A DNA stretch of 64,000 nucleotides from Streptomyces sp. SID12488 (lineage in GTDB: Bacteria > Actinomycetota > Actinomycetes > Streptomycetales > Streptomycetaceae), in NCBI RefSeq assembly GCF_010548275.1, contig NZ_JAAGLT010000021.1, positions 62,001 through 126,000 of the forward strand. The letters run 5' to 3'. Shown here one piece after another: positions 7,777-16,190 of the stretch; the first letter of the stretch is position 1; every line of letters starts with the position of its first letter. Below the pieces are notes generated by a model. The model was not told the DNA's origin. It did not search any database and saw nothing but the letters and a program-made list of their open reading frames with translations. The translations under genes and the position numbers were made by a program.

Positions 7777-9690
7777 TCAGCGGCCTCCCCAGCCGCCGTA
7801 TCCGCCGTATCCGCCGCCGTAGCCATATCCGTAGCCGCCGCTGGTGTTCTGGCCGTTCCCGCAGTTGTAGTACCCGTAGTGGTAGCAGGGGGCGCTCGTG
7901 GGGTTCGAGGCCGAGGGGGTCGGGGTGGCCGCCGACGGTGTCGGGGACGGCTGGGGCGCTGTGGGAGTCGGTGTCGGGGTCGTCGAGGGTTCGGGGCTCT
8001 TCTTGACGGTGGGGGGAATGGGCTCGGAGGCCGCGTCCCAGTTGACGGCCTGCATCTGGAGCGAGGGTGACGAGGAGTCGAAGACCCAGTGCTGGTCGGC
8101 GGACTCCTCGCGCGACTTCAGGACCAGCGGCGCGTCGCCCTCACCCGCGGCGTCGGCGGGCGTCAGCGCCAGCTCCTGGTCCAGGCGCGGAACCAGGGTG
8201 CCCTGGAGGGTGAAGTCGTAGCGCACGTTCTTGGCGCCGGGCTGGGACGCGCCCGTGCACGGGGCGAGCTGGACCGAGTAGCCGAGATGGGAGTCAAGGC
8301 AGAGGTCCGGGTCGGCGACGTTGCGCAGCAGGCCGTCCTTCTCGTACGACCATTCCTGACCGGCCGCCGACGAGCAGCTGGTCAGCTCGGCCTCCGCGCC
8401 CTTGACGGCCTCGCCGCCGACGATGCCGATGCACAGTTCGGACTCGACGTTGTGCAGTCGGCCGCGCAGGGCGCCCTTCGTGGTCTCGCCCGAACCGGCC
8501 CAGGAGGGATCGCCGGCCGTGTCGGAGCCGGTGGTGGCGGTGTCCGGGGGGCTGGTCTCGGCCGTCGAGCCGTCCTCGTCGTCCGAACCCAGGACGGACC
8601 ACAGGACCAGCGGGACGAGGACCAGCGCGCTGACGGTCGCGGCGGCCAGGACACGGTTGCGGCGGCGGACCGCGCGCCGGGCCGCCTTGTGCGCGGACCG
8701 GTGTGAACCGGGGCGGACCGCCAGCTCGGTGGAGACCGGCGGGTTCGTGGGCATGGGCGGAGCCTGGGCCAGGACACGCGGGACCGGGAGCACACTCTCG
8801 ACCGTGGCGATCTCGATGATCGGGGCCTGCTCGACCTCCACGATGGCGCTCTCCGCGGCGCGTCCCGGGCGGGACTCCAGATAGGCGCGCGCACCCCAGC
8901 CGAGGACCCCCTCGGCCAGCGCGAGGGCGAGGTCGCCGTTGAACTGGTTCAACTGGTCGGCGGCGTACCGGCAGTGCATGCAGTCGGCGAGGTGCTTGGC
9001 GAGGTCGGGGTCGATGTCGAAGCTGCGGCGACGGCAGGTGACGTCGATCAGCCGGATGTAGCGGCGGCACTCCTCCTGGGGCACGACCTCGCGGTGGACG
9101 TGCAGGCACTCCTCGCGCAGGCGTCCCCGGGCCCGGCCGAGTTCCACGGCGGCGTCCTCCGCGCTCAGGCCCAGCAGACCGGCGGGTATCTCCAGCGGTT
9201 CGGCCTCGACCTCGGCGTGCCACAGCAGGCAGCGCGCGGACTGCGGGAGGTTCTGGAACGCCCTGGAGAGCAGTCGCCGGTCGGGCGCGGGCAGCAGCCG
9301 GGCGGCGACACGGTTTCCGCTGCCGGGTCTGGAGCGCAGCTCGGGGTGGAGCATTTCGTGGCGGTGGTCGCCCTCCCACTCCGCCGCCAGCCGGCGCACG
9401 GTGACCAGGAGATGGGGCCGCCAGGCGGAGGTGGGGCCGCTCTGGCGCAGGGATTCCCCGAAGAGGCGGGTGAACGCGGCGGTGGTGAGCATTCCGGCGG
9501 GGCGCGGACCGCTGGTGCACAGACGGGCATAGGCGAAGGCTGCTTCCCAGTGCCGGTCGAGCAGTTCACCGACGGGATGGAGCGCGGGCGTCGTCCCCGT
9601 CCACTTCTTCAGCTCCGCGCTGAGTTCGACATCCGAGGCGTCGTACGCGGGAACCGGTGTAGGGGAATTCGACAGGCCTGCGTCTTTCAC
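7777..9690 (-). CDS. ECF-sigma-like/zinc-finger/transmembrane/ricin-lectin fusion protein
   Basis: 637 residues; GTG start at 9690 with GGAGGA 8 bp upstream. Residues about 40-120 resemble sigma region 2 (HWEAAFAYARLC, AFTRLFGESLRQ) and about 140-215 a region-4-like helical segment (LPQSARCLLWHAEVEAEPL). Next comes a zf-HC2/ZAS-like motif H-x3-C-x2-C (KHLADCMHCRYA, about 232-243). A single membrane helix lies at about 345-365 (VLAAATVSALVLVPLVLW). The outer part has a Ser/Thr-rich linker, a ricin beta-trefoil domain (about 405-550, with CIGIVGG, DLCLDS and QHWVFD), a Pro/Thr-rich stretch and a Gly/Tyr-rich tail. Such layouts suggest a membrane-tethered regulator whose sigma-like module is controlled by an outside sugar ligand. 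Whether the sigma part binds RNA polymerase is not shown by sequence. It converges on the ArsB-like gene 21 bp away. Confidence 0.85.
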   Translation of the reverse strand: MKDAGLSNSPTPVPAYDASDVELSAELKKWTGTTPALHPVGELLDRHWEAAFAYARLCTSGPRPAGMLTTAAFTRLFGESLRQSGPTSAWRPHLLVTVRRLAAEWEGDHRHEMLHPELRSRPGSGNRVAARLLPAPDRRLLSRAFQNLPQSARCLLWHAEVEAEPLEIPAGLLGLSAEDAAVELGRARGRLREECLHVHREVVPQEECRRYIRLIDVTCRRRSFDIDPDLAKHLADCMHCRYAADQLNQFNGDLALALAEGVLGWGARAYLESRPGRAAESAIVEVEQAPIIEIATVESVLPVPRVLAQAPPMPTNPPVSTELAVRPGSHRSAHKAARRAVRRRNRVLAAATVSALVLVPLVLWSVLGSDDEDGSTAETSPPDTATTGSDTAGDPSWAGSGETTKGALRGRLHNVESELCIGIVGGEAVKGAEAELTSCSSAAGQEWSYEKDGLLRNVADPDLCLDSHLGYSVQLAPCTGASQPGAKNVRYDFTLQGTLVPRLDQELALTPADAAGEGDAPLVLKSREESADQHWVFDSSSPSLQMQAVNWDAASEPIPPTVKKSPEPSTTPTPTPTAPQPSPTPSAATPTPSASNPTSAPCYHYGYYNCGNGQNTSGGYGYGYGGGYGGYGGWGGR

Positions 9691-10185
9691 GTCTGTATTC
9701 CTCCACGGACAACGCGGGTTTTAGTCCATACCAAGGGGTATGCGACCCTGGCGACGAAACGACAGGATCCGACCAAACAGGGGATCGGTATCGCGAACAC
9801 CCGCAGCGGACAGCTCTTTTGGAGTGGGGAGTCAGCGGGGGCGTCGCGTGCGTGCGGGGAAAGAAAGATGGTCCGCACGCCGACGTGCACACCTTTGCAC
9901 AGCTCATCGAGCCGTAACAAGAGATCACGCCGTTTTCCGCATTGCACTGTGACCTAAAGCGGTTGACGGCGTGTCAATGGGATGCACCTTTAGGGATTGC
10001 CACTGTATCAACATCCTCATTGCAAACGGTATTCACTTCGCTCAGAGACGTTTCGCAACCATTGAGGGACACTCTCTAACGGTGGCGCAAAACCGCCCGC
10101 CCCTGGTGTCCTGTCCCCGCCTCTTGTGCGTTTCCGCAGCTCATGGTTGCGAGCGGGCGGACCGCCACCGCAACGGCGAGCGTCG
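9691..10185. other. 495-bp intergenic region, lower GC, with a small inverted repeat
   Basis: This gap lies upstream of the sigma/ricin gene and downstream of the AraC gene. I find no convincing coding sequence. It is noticeably AT-richer around 9890-10080. The inverted repeat CATACC-AAGG-GGTATG (9727-9742) sits in the likely 5' leader of the sigma/ricin gene and could be an operator or small hairpin. A TTGACG at about 9963 could be a -35 element, but no good partner is seen. Confidence 0.4.
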
Positions 10186-11190
10186 TCATGACAGTTGACC
10201 GGTTCCTTCTCCTCTCCGTCCAGGAACAGCCGTGAAACCAATAGCGGGCACGGTTTCCGCCTGATCGCGTCTGCACAGTGCCCGGTACGCGCCCGGCGGC
10301 GTTCCGTGACGCTCGCGGAACACCCTGTTGAAGTGGAACGGGCTGGCGAAACCGGAGGCGAGGGCCACGCGTTCCACCGGCAGGTCGGTGGCCTCCAGCA
10401 GCCGGGCCGCATGGCGCAGCCTGGCCTCGCGCAGTGCCCGCATCGGGGACCGGCCGAGCTGCTCGGTGAACAGGTGCGCGAACCGCGAGGGCGAGAGCGC
10501 GACCTCCTCGGCGAGCGACCGGACGGTGTGCGGGGCGGCGGGGTCGGCGGCGATGAGGGCTTCCGCCCGGCTCACCCGGGGGTCGACTCCCGGCCGTTCC
10601 GGAAGGGGGCGGGCGGCTGCCGAGGCCAGCAGGACGATCTCTTCCAGGGAACAGAGGGCGAGCTCCCGGGCGGCGGCGCCATGTGCGACGGCCGTCGGAC
10701 CGTCGGGCGCGGCCTGGGCATCGGAGGCGGAGGAGGATGCGGGCGGCCGGGTGTCGCTGCCCGGCCAGCGGGCGTCCGACAGCATGCGTGCGAACGCGGT
10801 CTCCATACGGTCGTACAGGGCTTCCGGAACCGGGGCGACGACGTACATGCCGTCGCCGACGGCGTACGGACTCAGCCAGGCCGCCCAGGCGGGGCGGGCC
10901 TGGCAGTGCGCCCACCAGAACCGCCAGCGCCGGGCACCCGGCAGCACCAGGTAGCGGTGTGGCACCCCGGGGCCGAGGACGACCAGGTCCCCGGTGCCGG
11001 CCCGCGCTCCGGCCGCGCCCTGGGTCAGCAGACCGTGGCCGTCCGTCGTCCAGGTGAACAGCCAGCTGTCGGCGCCCCGCGGCCGGTTGACGGCGTAGCC
11101 GGGCCCCTCGTCGTAGCGCCCGACGGTCACCAGACCGGGCGGCGGTGCGGGGACAGCGGTGCCGGGCAATCCGTCAGCGTTCACGGGCAT
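10186..11190 (-). CDS. AraC-family transcriptional regulator
   Basis: About 334 residues. The N-terminal half is a cupin-like ligand-binding domain (about 15-150: GYAVNRPRGADSWLFTWT, GDLVVLGPGVPHRYLV). The C-terminal ~100 residues hold two helix-turn-helix motifs (VRSLAEEVALSPSRFAHLF and VERVALASGFASPFHFNRVF), followed by the usual FRERHGTPPGAYR. The start is at ATG 11190, directly after GGAGGAGG; a GTG two codons later (11184) has better spacing and could be used instead. It is divergent from the PhyH dioxygenase gene with only 63 bp between starts, so it most likely controls that gene and itself. The reading frame stays open far upstream, but those codons are antisense to the dioxygenase gene and not part of this protein. 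Confidence 0.9.
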   Translation of the reverse strand: MPVNADGLPGTAVPAPPPGLVTVGRYDEGPGYAVNRPRGADSWLFTWTTDGHGLLTQGAAGARAGTGDLVVLGPGVPHRYLVLPGARRWRFWWAHCQARPAWAAWLSPYAVGDGMYVVAPVPEALYDRMETAFARMLSDARWPGSDTRPPASSSASDAQAAPDGPTAVAHGAAARELALCSLEEIVLLASAAARPLPERPGVDPRVSRAEALIAADPAAPHTVRSLAEEVALSPSRFAHLFTEQLGRSPMRALREARLRHAARLLEATDLPVERVALASGFASPFHFNRVFRERHGTPPGAYRALCRRDQAETVPAIGFTAVPGRRGEGTGQLS

Positions 11191-11253
11191 CCTCCTCCGA
11201 GGTGCGACGACCTTACTCTGGCGGCTGATGAGAACGGACCGAAGGAGTGGACG

Positions 11254-12093
11254 ATGACAGCCACAGGCATCGATGGCGCCGGGGCTCCCATCCTGCCGGA
11301 GGAGGAGCGCCGCCGGTTCGAGGAGGACGGATTCACCGTTGTACGAGGCCTGTTCGATCACGACGAGATCGTCGCGTTCCGCGCCGGGTTCACCGCGCTG
11401 CACGCGGCCGGTCCGGTGCCGGGGCATTTCGAGCCGCGGCCGTCCGGGCAGGACGGGCGCCCGGCCGACCCGTTGGACGCCTATCCGCGCGTGATGCAGC
11501 CGCACGAGTTCCATGAGCCGTCGCTCGGCGTGCTGCTGGACCCCCGGCTGCGCACCGTTCTCGAGGTGCTGCTCGGTGAGGAGGTGCTGGCCGCGCAGAG
11601 CATGTTCTATTTCAAGCCGCCGGGTGCCCGGGGGCAGGCGCTGCACCAGGACAACTTCTATCTGCGGGTGGAGCCGGGCACATGTGTGGCCGCGTGGATC
11701 GCCTGCGAGCCGATCGACCGGGACAACGGCGGTCTGGAGGTCGTGCCGGGCACGCACCGCATGGACCTGTTCTGCCCCGAGGAGGCGGACCCCGGTGTGT
11801 CCTTCGCCCGGGAATACGTGTCCCCGCCGCCCGGACTGACCACGGTGCCGGTCGACATGGCCCCGGGCGACGTCCTGTTCTTCAACGGCAGTCTGGTGCA
11901 CGGCTCGCAGCCCAACCGGAGCGCCGACCGGTTCCGCCGCTCGTTCATCGGGCACTACGTGGGCCGCTCTGCCGAGCGCATCGGCCACTTCTACCGAACG
12001 ATCTCCATGGACGGCGACCGGGTCCGGCTGCTCGAGAGCGAGGGCGCGGGGCCGTGCGGTACGGAGTTCGAACCGGCCTCCGGACCGCACTGA
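11254..12093 (+). CDS. Phytanoyl-CoA dioxygenase (PhyH) family Fe(II)/2-oxoglutarate oxygenase
   Basis: 279 residues; ATG 11254 with AAGGAG at 11242-11247. The protein has the double-stranded beta-helix signature: HxD of the facial triad in LHQDNFYLR, the distal His in GSLVHGSQPNRS, and the Arg that binds the 2-oxoglutarate carboxylate a few residues later (RFRRSFIGHY). Such enzymes hydroxylate small molecules using O2 and 2-oxoglutarate; the substrate cannot be inferred. It is the divergent partner of an AraC regulator, which suggests induction by its substrate or a related compound. The gene ends in a strong bidirectional hairpin shared with the aldo/keto reductase gene. Confidence 0.9.
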   Translation: MTATGIDGAGAPILPEEERRRFEEDGFTVVRGLFDHDEIVAFRAGFTALHAAGPVPGHFEPRPSGQDGRPADPLDAYPRVMQPHEFHEPSLGVLLDPRLRTVLEVLLGEEVLAAQSMFYFKPPGARGQALHQDNFYLRVEPGTCVAAWIACEPIDRDNGGLEVVPGTHRMDLFCPEEADPGVSFAREYVSPPPGLTTVPVDMAPGDVLFFNGSLVHGSQPNRSADRFRRSFIGHYVGRSAERIGHFYRTISMDGDRVRLLESEGAGPCGTEFEPASGPH

Positions 12094-12100
12094 CGCGTCA

Positions 12101-12134
12101 CCGCACCCGGTCAGTGGCCGCTGACCGGGTGCGG
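12101..12134. terminator. Bidirectional hairpin terminator between convergent genes
   Basis: A perfect 14-bp stem, CCGCACCCGGTCAG (12101-12114) against CTGACCGGGTGCGG (12121-12134), with loop TGGCCG. It sits between the PhyH stop (12093) and overlaps the last codons of the opposing aldo/keto reductase gene (stop at 12111). There is no T-tract, as is usual in Streptomyces. Confidence 0.75.
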
Positions 12135-13076
12135 GGTGTATGGCTGCGCCAGTTCCTCGATCTCCTTGTCGGTCAGGTCGAGGTCGACAGCGGCCACCGC
12201 GTCGTCGATGTGGTGCGGCTTGGTGGCGCCGACGATCGGGGCCGTCACCGGGCTCTGGTGCAGCAGCCAGGCCATGGCGATCTGGGCACGCGGGACGTCT
12301 CGCCGGCCCGCGATGCGGGCGACCGCGTCGACGATCGTGCGGTCGCCGTCCGGGTAGAAGAACAGGCCGAGGTCGGATCCGCCGCGCCCGGTGGTGGTGT
12401 CCCAGTCGCGGGTGAGCCGGCCGCGGGCCAGCGGGCTCCACGGCAGGACGCCGACGCCCTGGTCGACGCAGAGGGGCAGCATCTCGCGCTCCTCCTCGCG
12501 GTAGACGAGGTTGTAGTGGTTCTGCATGGACACGAACCGGGTCCAGCCGTGCTCCCGAGCCGTGTACTGGGCCTTGGAGAACTGCCAGGCGTACATCGAA
12601 CTCGCCCCGATGTAACGGGCCTTGCCCGCCTTCACGACGTCGTGAAGGGCCTCCATCGTCTCCTCGATCGGGGTCTCGGCGTCGTAGCGGTGAATCTGGT
12701 ACAGGTCGACGTAGTCGGTGCCGAGGCGGGTGAGGCTGTGGTCGATCTCGGTCAGGATCGCCTTGCGGGACAGACCGCCGCCGTTGGGCCCGGGCCGCAT
12801 CCGGTTGTGCACCTTCGTGGCCAGCACGATCTCGTCGCGGCGGGCGAAGTCGGCGAGCGCCCTGCCGACGATCTCCTCGCTGGTGCCGTCGGAGTAGACG
12901 TTCGCCGTGTCGAAGAAGGTGATCCCGGCGTCGAGGGCCTGGCGGATCAGCGGGCGCGACGCCTGCTCGTCGAGGGTCCACGCGTGGTCGCCGCGGTCGG
13001 GAACGCCGTAGCTCATGCAGCCCAGACAGATCCGCGACACGTCCAGGCCCGTCGAACCGAGCTTCACGTACTGCAT
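12111..13076 (-). CDS. Aldo/keto reductase
   Basis: 321 residues; ATG at 13076. A TIM-barrel NADPH-dependent oxidoreductase with the AKR catalytic tetrad visible: Asp and Tyr in FFDTANVYSDG, Lys in IVLATKVHN, and His in DLYQIHRYD. The C-terminal cofactor region APIVGATKPHHIDDA is typical of the YhdN/potassium-channel-beta-like subgroup that reduces aldehydes and ketones. The gene starts 55 bp downstream of the stop of the LAL regulator gene on the same strand, so it may be co-transcribed with it. Substrate unknown. Confidence 0.93.
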   Translation of the reverse strand: MQYVKLGSTGLDVSRICLGCMSYGVPDRGDHAWTLDEQASRPLIRQALDAGITFFDTANVYSDGTSEEIVGRALADFARRDEIVLATKVHNRMRPGPNGGGLSRKAILTEIDHSLTRLGTDYVDLYQIHRYDAETPIEETMEALHDVVKAGKARYIGASSMYAWQFSKAQYTAREHGWTRFVSMQNHYNLVYREEEREMLPLCVDQGVGVLPWSPLARGRLTRDWDTTTGRGGSDLGLFFYPDGDRTIVDAVARIAGRRDVPRAQIAMAWLLHQSPVTAPIVGATKPHHIDDAVAAVDLDLTDKEIEELAQPYTPHPVSGH

Positions 13077-13131
13077 CGTTGCTGCTCCTGCCTTCGAGTG
13101 GGGTGTCAGAGGGAGCGTACGCCCGGCCTGA

Positions 13132-15978
13132 TCACGGGCCCGGCGTCCGGTCCAGGGACTCCGACGGCTCGGGCAGCGCGTCGCGGAGCTGGGCGCGGCC
13201 CGTGATGCCGAGTTTGGGGAAGATGCGGTAGAGGTGGAAGCCGACCGTGCGGGGCGAGAGGAAGATCCGTTCGCCGATCTCCCGGTTGGTGAGCCCCGCT
13301 GCGGCCAGGCGGGCGATCTGGAGCTGCTGCGGGGTGAGTTCGGCGAGGACGTCGCGCGGTGCGCTGCTGCTGGGGGTGACGCCGGCGGCCCGTAGTTCGG
13401 CGCGGGCGCGTTCGGTCCAGGGGCGAGCACCGACCCGCTCGAAGGCGTCGAGTGCGGCGGCGAGTTGCGGGCGGGCCTCCATCGACCGGCGTCGGCGGCG
13501 CAGCCACTCCGCGAAGTCGAGGCGGACCAACGCCCTTTCGAACAGCCACTGTTCGCCGGCCGGGTCGGCGAGTGCCGCCGTGAAGTGCTCCTCCGCCTCG
13601 TCCCCTTCGCTCAGCAGGGCGTCCGCCCGGTGCAGGACGGCGTCCAGCCGGGCGGAAATCACGCCGGCCGCGAGGCGACGGCGGGTCGCGTCGACGATAC
13701 GGCGTACCTCGTCGGCGCGGCCGGTACGCACGGCCACTGCCGTGAGGTCGGCCAGGTAGTAGTCGGAGGCGTGGAAGTGCACGGGCCCGGGCTCGGCGTC
13801 CTGGGTGTAGACGGCCCGGAAGCGGGTGTAGGCGGCGGCGTGGTCACCCTCTGCGAGGGCGGCGGCACCGAGCGCGTAGTGCGTCCGTACCTGCAGGCTG
13901 CGGGAGTTGGGCAGGTCGATGCCGTGGACGGCGCGCTGCACGGCCGCGCGGGCCGCCTCCGTGTCGCCGCGCAGGGCGAGGATGGTGGCGCCGGTGACGG
14001 GCGAGCCGGCCGCCACGATCTCCAGGCCCGCCTCGGCGGCCGTCCGGTACGACTCGTCGAAGACAGTGCGGGCCTGGGTCCAGGAGCCGCTCTCGTACAG
14101 GGCCAGCCCGAGGGCGTTGGCGACGGTGGCGTTGGCGCCAGCCGTCGGGGAACGCCGCAGGTGGTCCAGGGCGGCGCCGAGCAGGCGGACGGCCTCGGCG
14201 GTCTCGTCCAGGACCCACGCGGCGGCTCCCACGACGACCAGCCGGGACAGTCTCTGGTCCTGGGCGGCCCCGGGCAGGAGCCCGGGCGGGTCCTCGGTCC
14301 AGTCGGTGCCACTGAGCAGAGCGAGGGCCTGTTCACGGTTGCCCACGGGGTCGCAGCCTGCCAGCGCCCACACCCGTCCCCCCTCGTCGTCCTGCGGCGG
14401 CACGCGTTCGGTGATCCGCTGGATCCGCTCGCGGAACGCTGGGTCGCCGGAGTGGTAGGCGGGGGTGGTGGCCGTGCCCAGGGCGTCGAGGGCGAGGACG
14501 GGATCGGTCTCGACGGCGGCCTCGGCGACCGGCAGCAGGAAGCCGAGCGCGTCCTCGAAGCGGGTGGTCACCGCGAGCGCCCAGCCGGCCCGGAGCGAGG
14601 CCTCGGCGAGCACGTCCGGGTCGTCGGTGAGGGTGAGGACGCGCATGGCCAACTCGCTCACCCAGCGCGGGTGTCCGGCGTACATCGCCATGGTCGCGGC
14701 CCGGACCAGCCGCCTGGAGCGGACGTCGGGGTCGGGGCTGAGCCGGGCCGCCCGTTCGAGGGCGGTGGCCGCCCCCGCGTAACCGCCCCGGCGCTGCGCG
14801 CGTTGCGCGCTGTCCTCCAGGCCCTGGGCGGCCTCCTCGTCGACGCCCGAGACCGCGGCGGCCCGGTGCCAGGCGCGCTGGTCGGGGTCGCCCGCGAGGA
14901 CGTCGGCCAGGGCCGTGTGGGCCGCGTGGCGCTCGGCGTAGCTCGCGGACTGGTAGACGGCGGAGCGGATCAGCGGGTGCCTGAAGTGGAGTCGGCCGTC
15001 GTCGATGCGGACGAGTCCCGCGAGTTCGGCGGGCCGCCAGTCGACCGGGGCCGCGGTGTCCCCGGCGGCGGAGAGGATGACGGGCAGTTCGGCCGTCTCG
15101 GCGGCTGCCGCGAGGAGCAGCAACCGGCGGGTGGGCGCCGGGAGTTCGGGCAGGTCGGCGGCGAAGATCGCCTCCAGGCGGTCGGTGAGGGGCAGCGCGT
15201 CGGTGGCGCCGTCCTGTCCGGCGGCGGGGTCGCGGCTGATCGCGCGGGTGAGTTCGACGAGGGCGAGGGGGACGCCGGCCGCCTGTTCGAGGACGCGGGA
15301 GCGGGCGCGTCCGACGGGCGGTTCGGGCTGGAGGTCGAGGAGACGTCCGGCGGCGGCCGGGGCCAGCGGCTCGACGGTCAACTGCCGCCTTTCGCGGGCG
15401 AACTGCCGGGGTACGGCGTTGTCCCGGGCGGCCAGGACCATGGCTACCGGCTCCCCTTCGAGGCGCCGGGCGACGAAGGCGAGGACATCAAGCGTGCCCA
15501 CGTCCAGCCAGTGTGCGTCGTCGATCACCAGCAGCAGCGGCCCCCGGCTCGCCGCGTCGGAGAGCAGGGTGAGGGCGCCGAGCGAGGTGAGCAGCGGGTC
15601 GGGAACGGTGTCCTGTGCCTGTTCGGGGTCGAGCCCGAACACGCCGAGCAGCGCGGCCCGTTGGCGTACGGGCAGCTCCGAGGCGAGATCCAGTACGGGC
15701 CGCAGCAGTTGATGCAGTCCGGCGAACGGCAGCCCGGACTCGCCTTCGCAGCCACGGCAGCGCAAGACGCGCATTCCGGCCCCGAGTGCGGTGCGGCCGG
15801 CGGCGTCGAGCAGGACACTCTTGCCCCCGCCCGGTCCGCCGGTCACGACCAGGACGCCGGGCAGGGGTCCCGGCGGGTCGGCGGGTTCGGCCGTGACCTC
15901 GTTCACCAGGTCGGCCAGCAGGGCGAGTTCGCGGTCGCGGCCGACTATCCACTCCGCGCCGAATCGGGAGGGGCTCAT
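13132..15978 (-). CDS. LAL-type LuxR family transcriptional regulator (AAA ATPase plus HTH)
   Basis: About 948 residues from ATG 15978 (MSPSRFGAEW). Walker A is GGPGGGKSVLLDAAG near the N-terminus and Walker B is LLLVIDDAHWLD, followed by a long helical TPR-like region. The C-terminus carries a LuxR helix-turn-helix (ELTPQQLQIARLAAAGLTN, then REIGERIFLSPRTVGFHLY). These large ATP-dependent regulators activate catabolic or secondary-metabolite genes. Start choice: the frame stays open to a TTG at 16134, which would add 52 low-complexity residues. The ATG at 15978 overlaps the stop of a small upstream ORF in the ATGA manner, which I take as the likelier start. The downstream neighbour on the same strand is an aldo/keto reductase. 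Confidence 0.88.
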   Translation of the reverse strand: MSPSRFGAEWIVGRDRELALLADLVNEVTAEPADPPGPLPGVLVVTGGPGGGKSVLLDAAGRTALGAGMRVLRCRGCEGESGLPFAGLHQLLRPVLDLASELPVRQRAALLGVFGLDPEQAQDTVPDPLLTSLGALTLLSDAASRGPLLLVIDDAHWLDVGTLDVLAFVARRLEGEPVAMVLAARDNAVPRQFARERRQLTVEPLAPAAAGRLLDLQPEPPVGRARSRVLEQAAGVPLALVELTRAISRDPAAGQDGATDALPLTDRLEAIFAADLPELPAPTRRLLLLAAAAETAELPVILSAAGDTAAPVDWRPAELAGLVRIDDGRLHFRHPLIRSAVYQSASYAERHAAHTALADVLAGDPDQRAWHRAAAVSGVDEEAAQGLEDSAQRAQRRGGYAGAATALERAARLSPDPDVRSRRLVRAATMAMYAGHPRWVSELAMRVLTLTDDPDVLAEASLRAGWALAVTTRFEDALGFLLPVAEAAVETDPVLALDALGTATTPAYHSGDPAFRERIQRITERVPPQDDEGGRVWALAGCDPVGNREQALALLSGTDWTEDPPGLLPGAAQDQRLSRLVVVGAAAWVLDETAEAVRLLGAALDHLRRSPTAGANATVANALGLALYESGSWTQARTVFDESYRTAAEAGLEIVAAGSPVTGATILALRGDTEAARAAVQRAVHGIDLPNSRSLQVRTHYALGAAALAEGDHAAAYTRFRAVYTQDAEPGPVHFHASDYYLADLTAVAVRTGRADEVRRIVDATRRRLAAGVISARLDAVLHRADALLSEGDEAEEHFTAALADPAGEQWLFERALVRLDFAEWLRRRRRSMEARPQLAAALDAFERVGARPWTERARAELRAAGVTPSSSAPRDVLAELTPQQLQIARLAAAGLTNREIGERIFLSPRTVGFHLYRIFPKLGITGRAQLRDALPEPSESLDRTPGP

Positions 15979-16124
15979 ACGGTGGACCCGGCCGGCCGGG
16001 CGGCCGACACGACCGGTCCGCCTGCTGAACCGGCTGCCGAACTGGCTGCCGAACCCGCTGCGAGCGGCTGGCCGGCGCGGGCCGACAAGCGGCGTAAGTC
16101 CGACGGGTTGAGGTCTCCGTTCAT
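15975..16124 (-). CDS. Possible 49-residue leader ORF overlapping the LAL regulator start
   Basis: A small ORF from ATG 16124 to a TGA that shares four bases (ATGA) with the regulator start. The product begins MNGDLNPSDLRRLSARAG and is Ala/Gly/Ser-rich. It has a weak ribosome site. It contains one TTA codon (codon 10), the rare leucine codon that depends on the bldA tRNA in Streptomyces. If it is translated, regulator synthesis could be coupled to it. The alternative is that the region codes the N-terminus of the regulator in another frame from TTG 16134, so confidence is low. Confidence 0.3.
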   Translation of the reverse strand: MNGDLNPSDLRRLSARAGQPLAAGSAASSAAGSAGGPVVSAARPAGSTV

Positions 16125-16190
16125 GTCCTGACAATAAACGGTGAGTTGACTGTCCGTGGGCCCTGGAGTGCTCCTGGACCGGCCCTCGGT

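Noticed and set aside
10186..12981. 931-residue reading of the AraC gene frame extended upstream
   Set aside because: The extension is antisense to the PhyH and aldo/keto reductase region. The AraC domain is complete from ATG 11190 with a strong ribosome site.
13465..16131. 888-codon open frame on the plus strand opposite the LAL regulator
   Set aside because: Antisense shadow; the minus strand encodes Walker and HTH motifs with proper codon bias.
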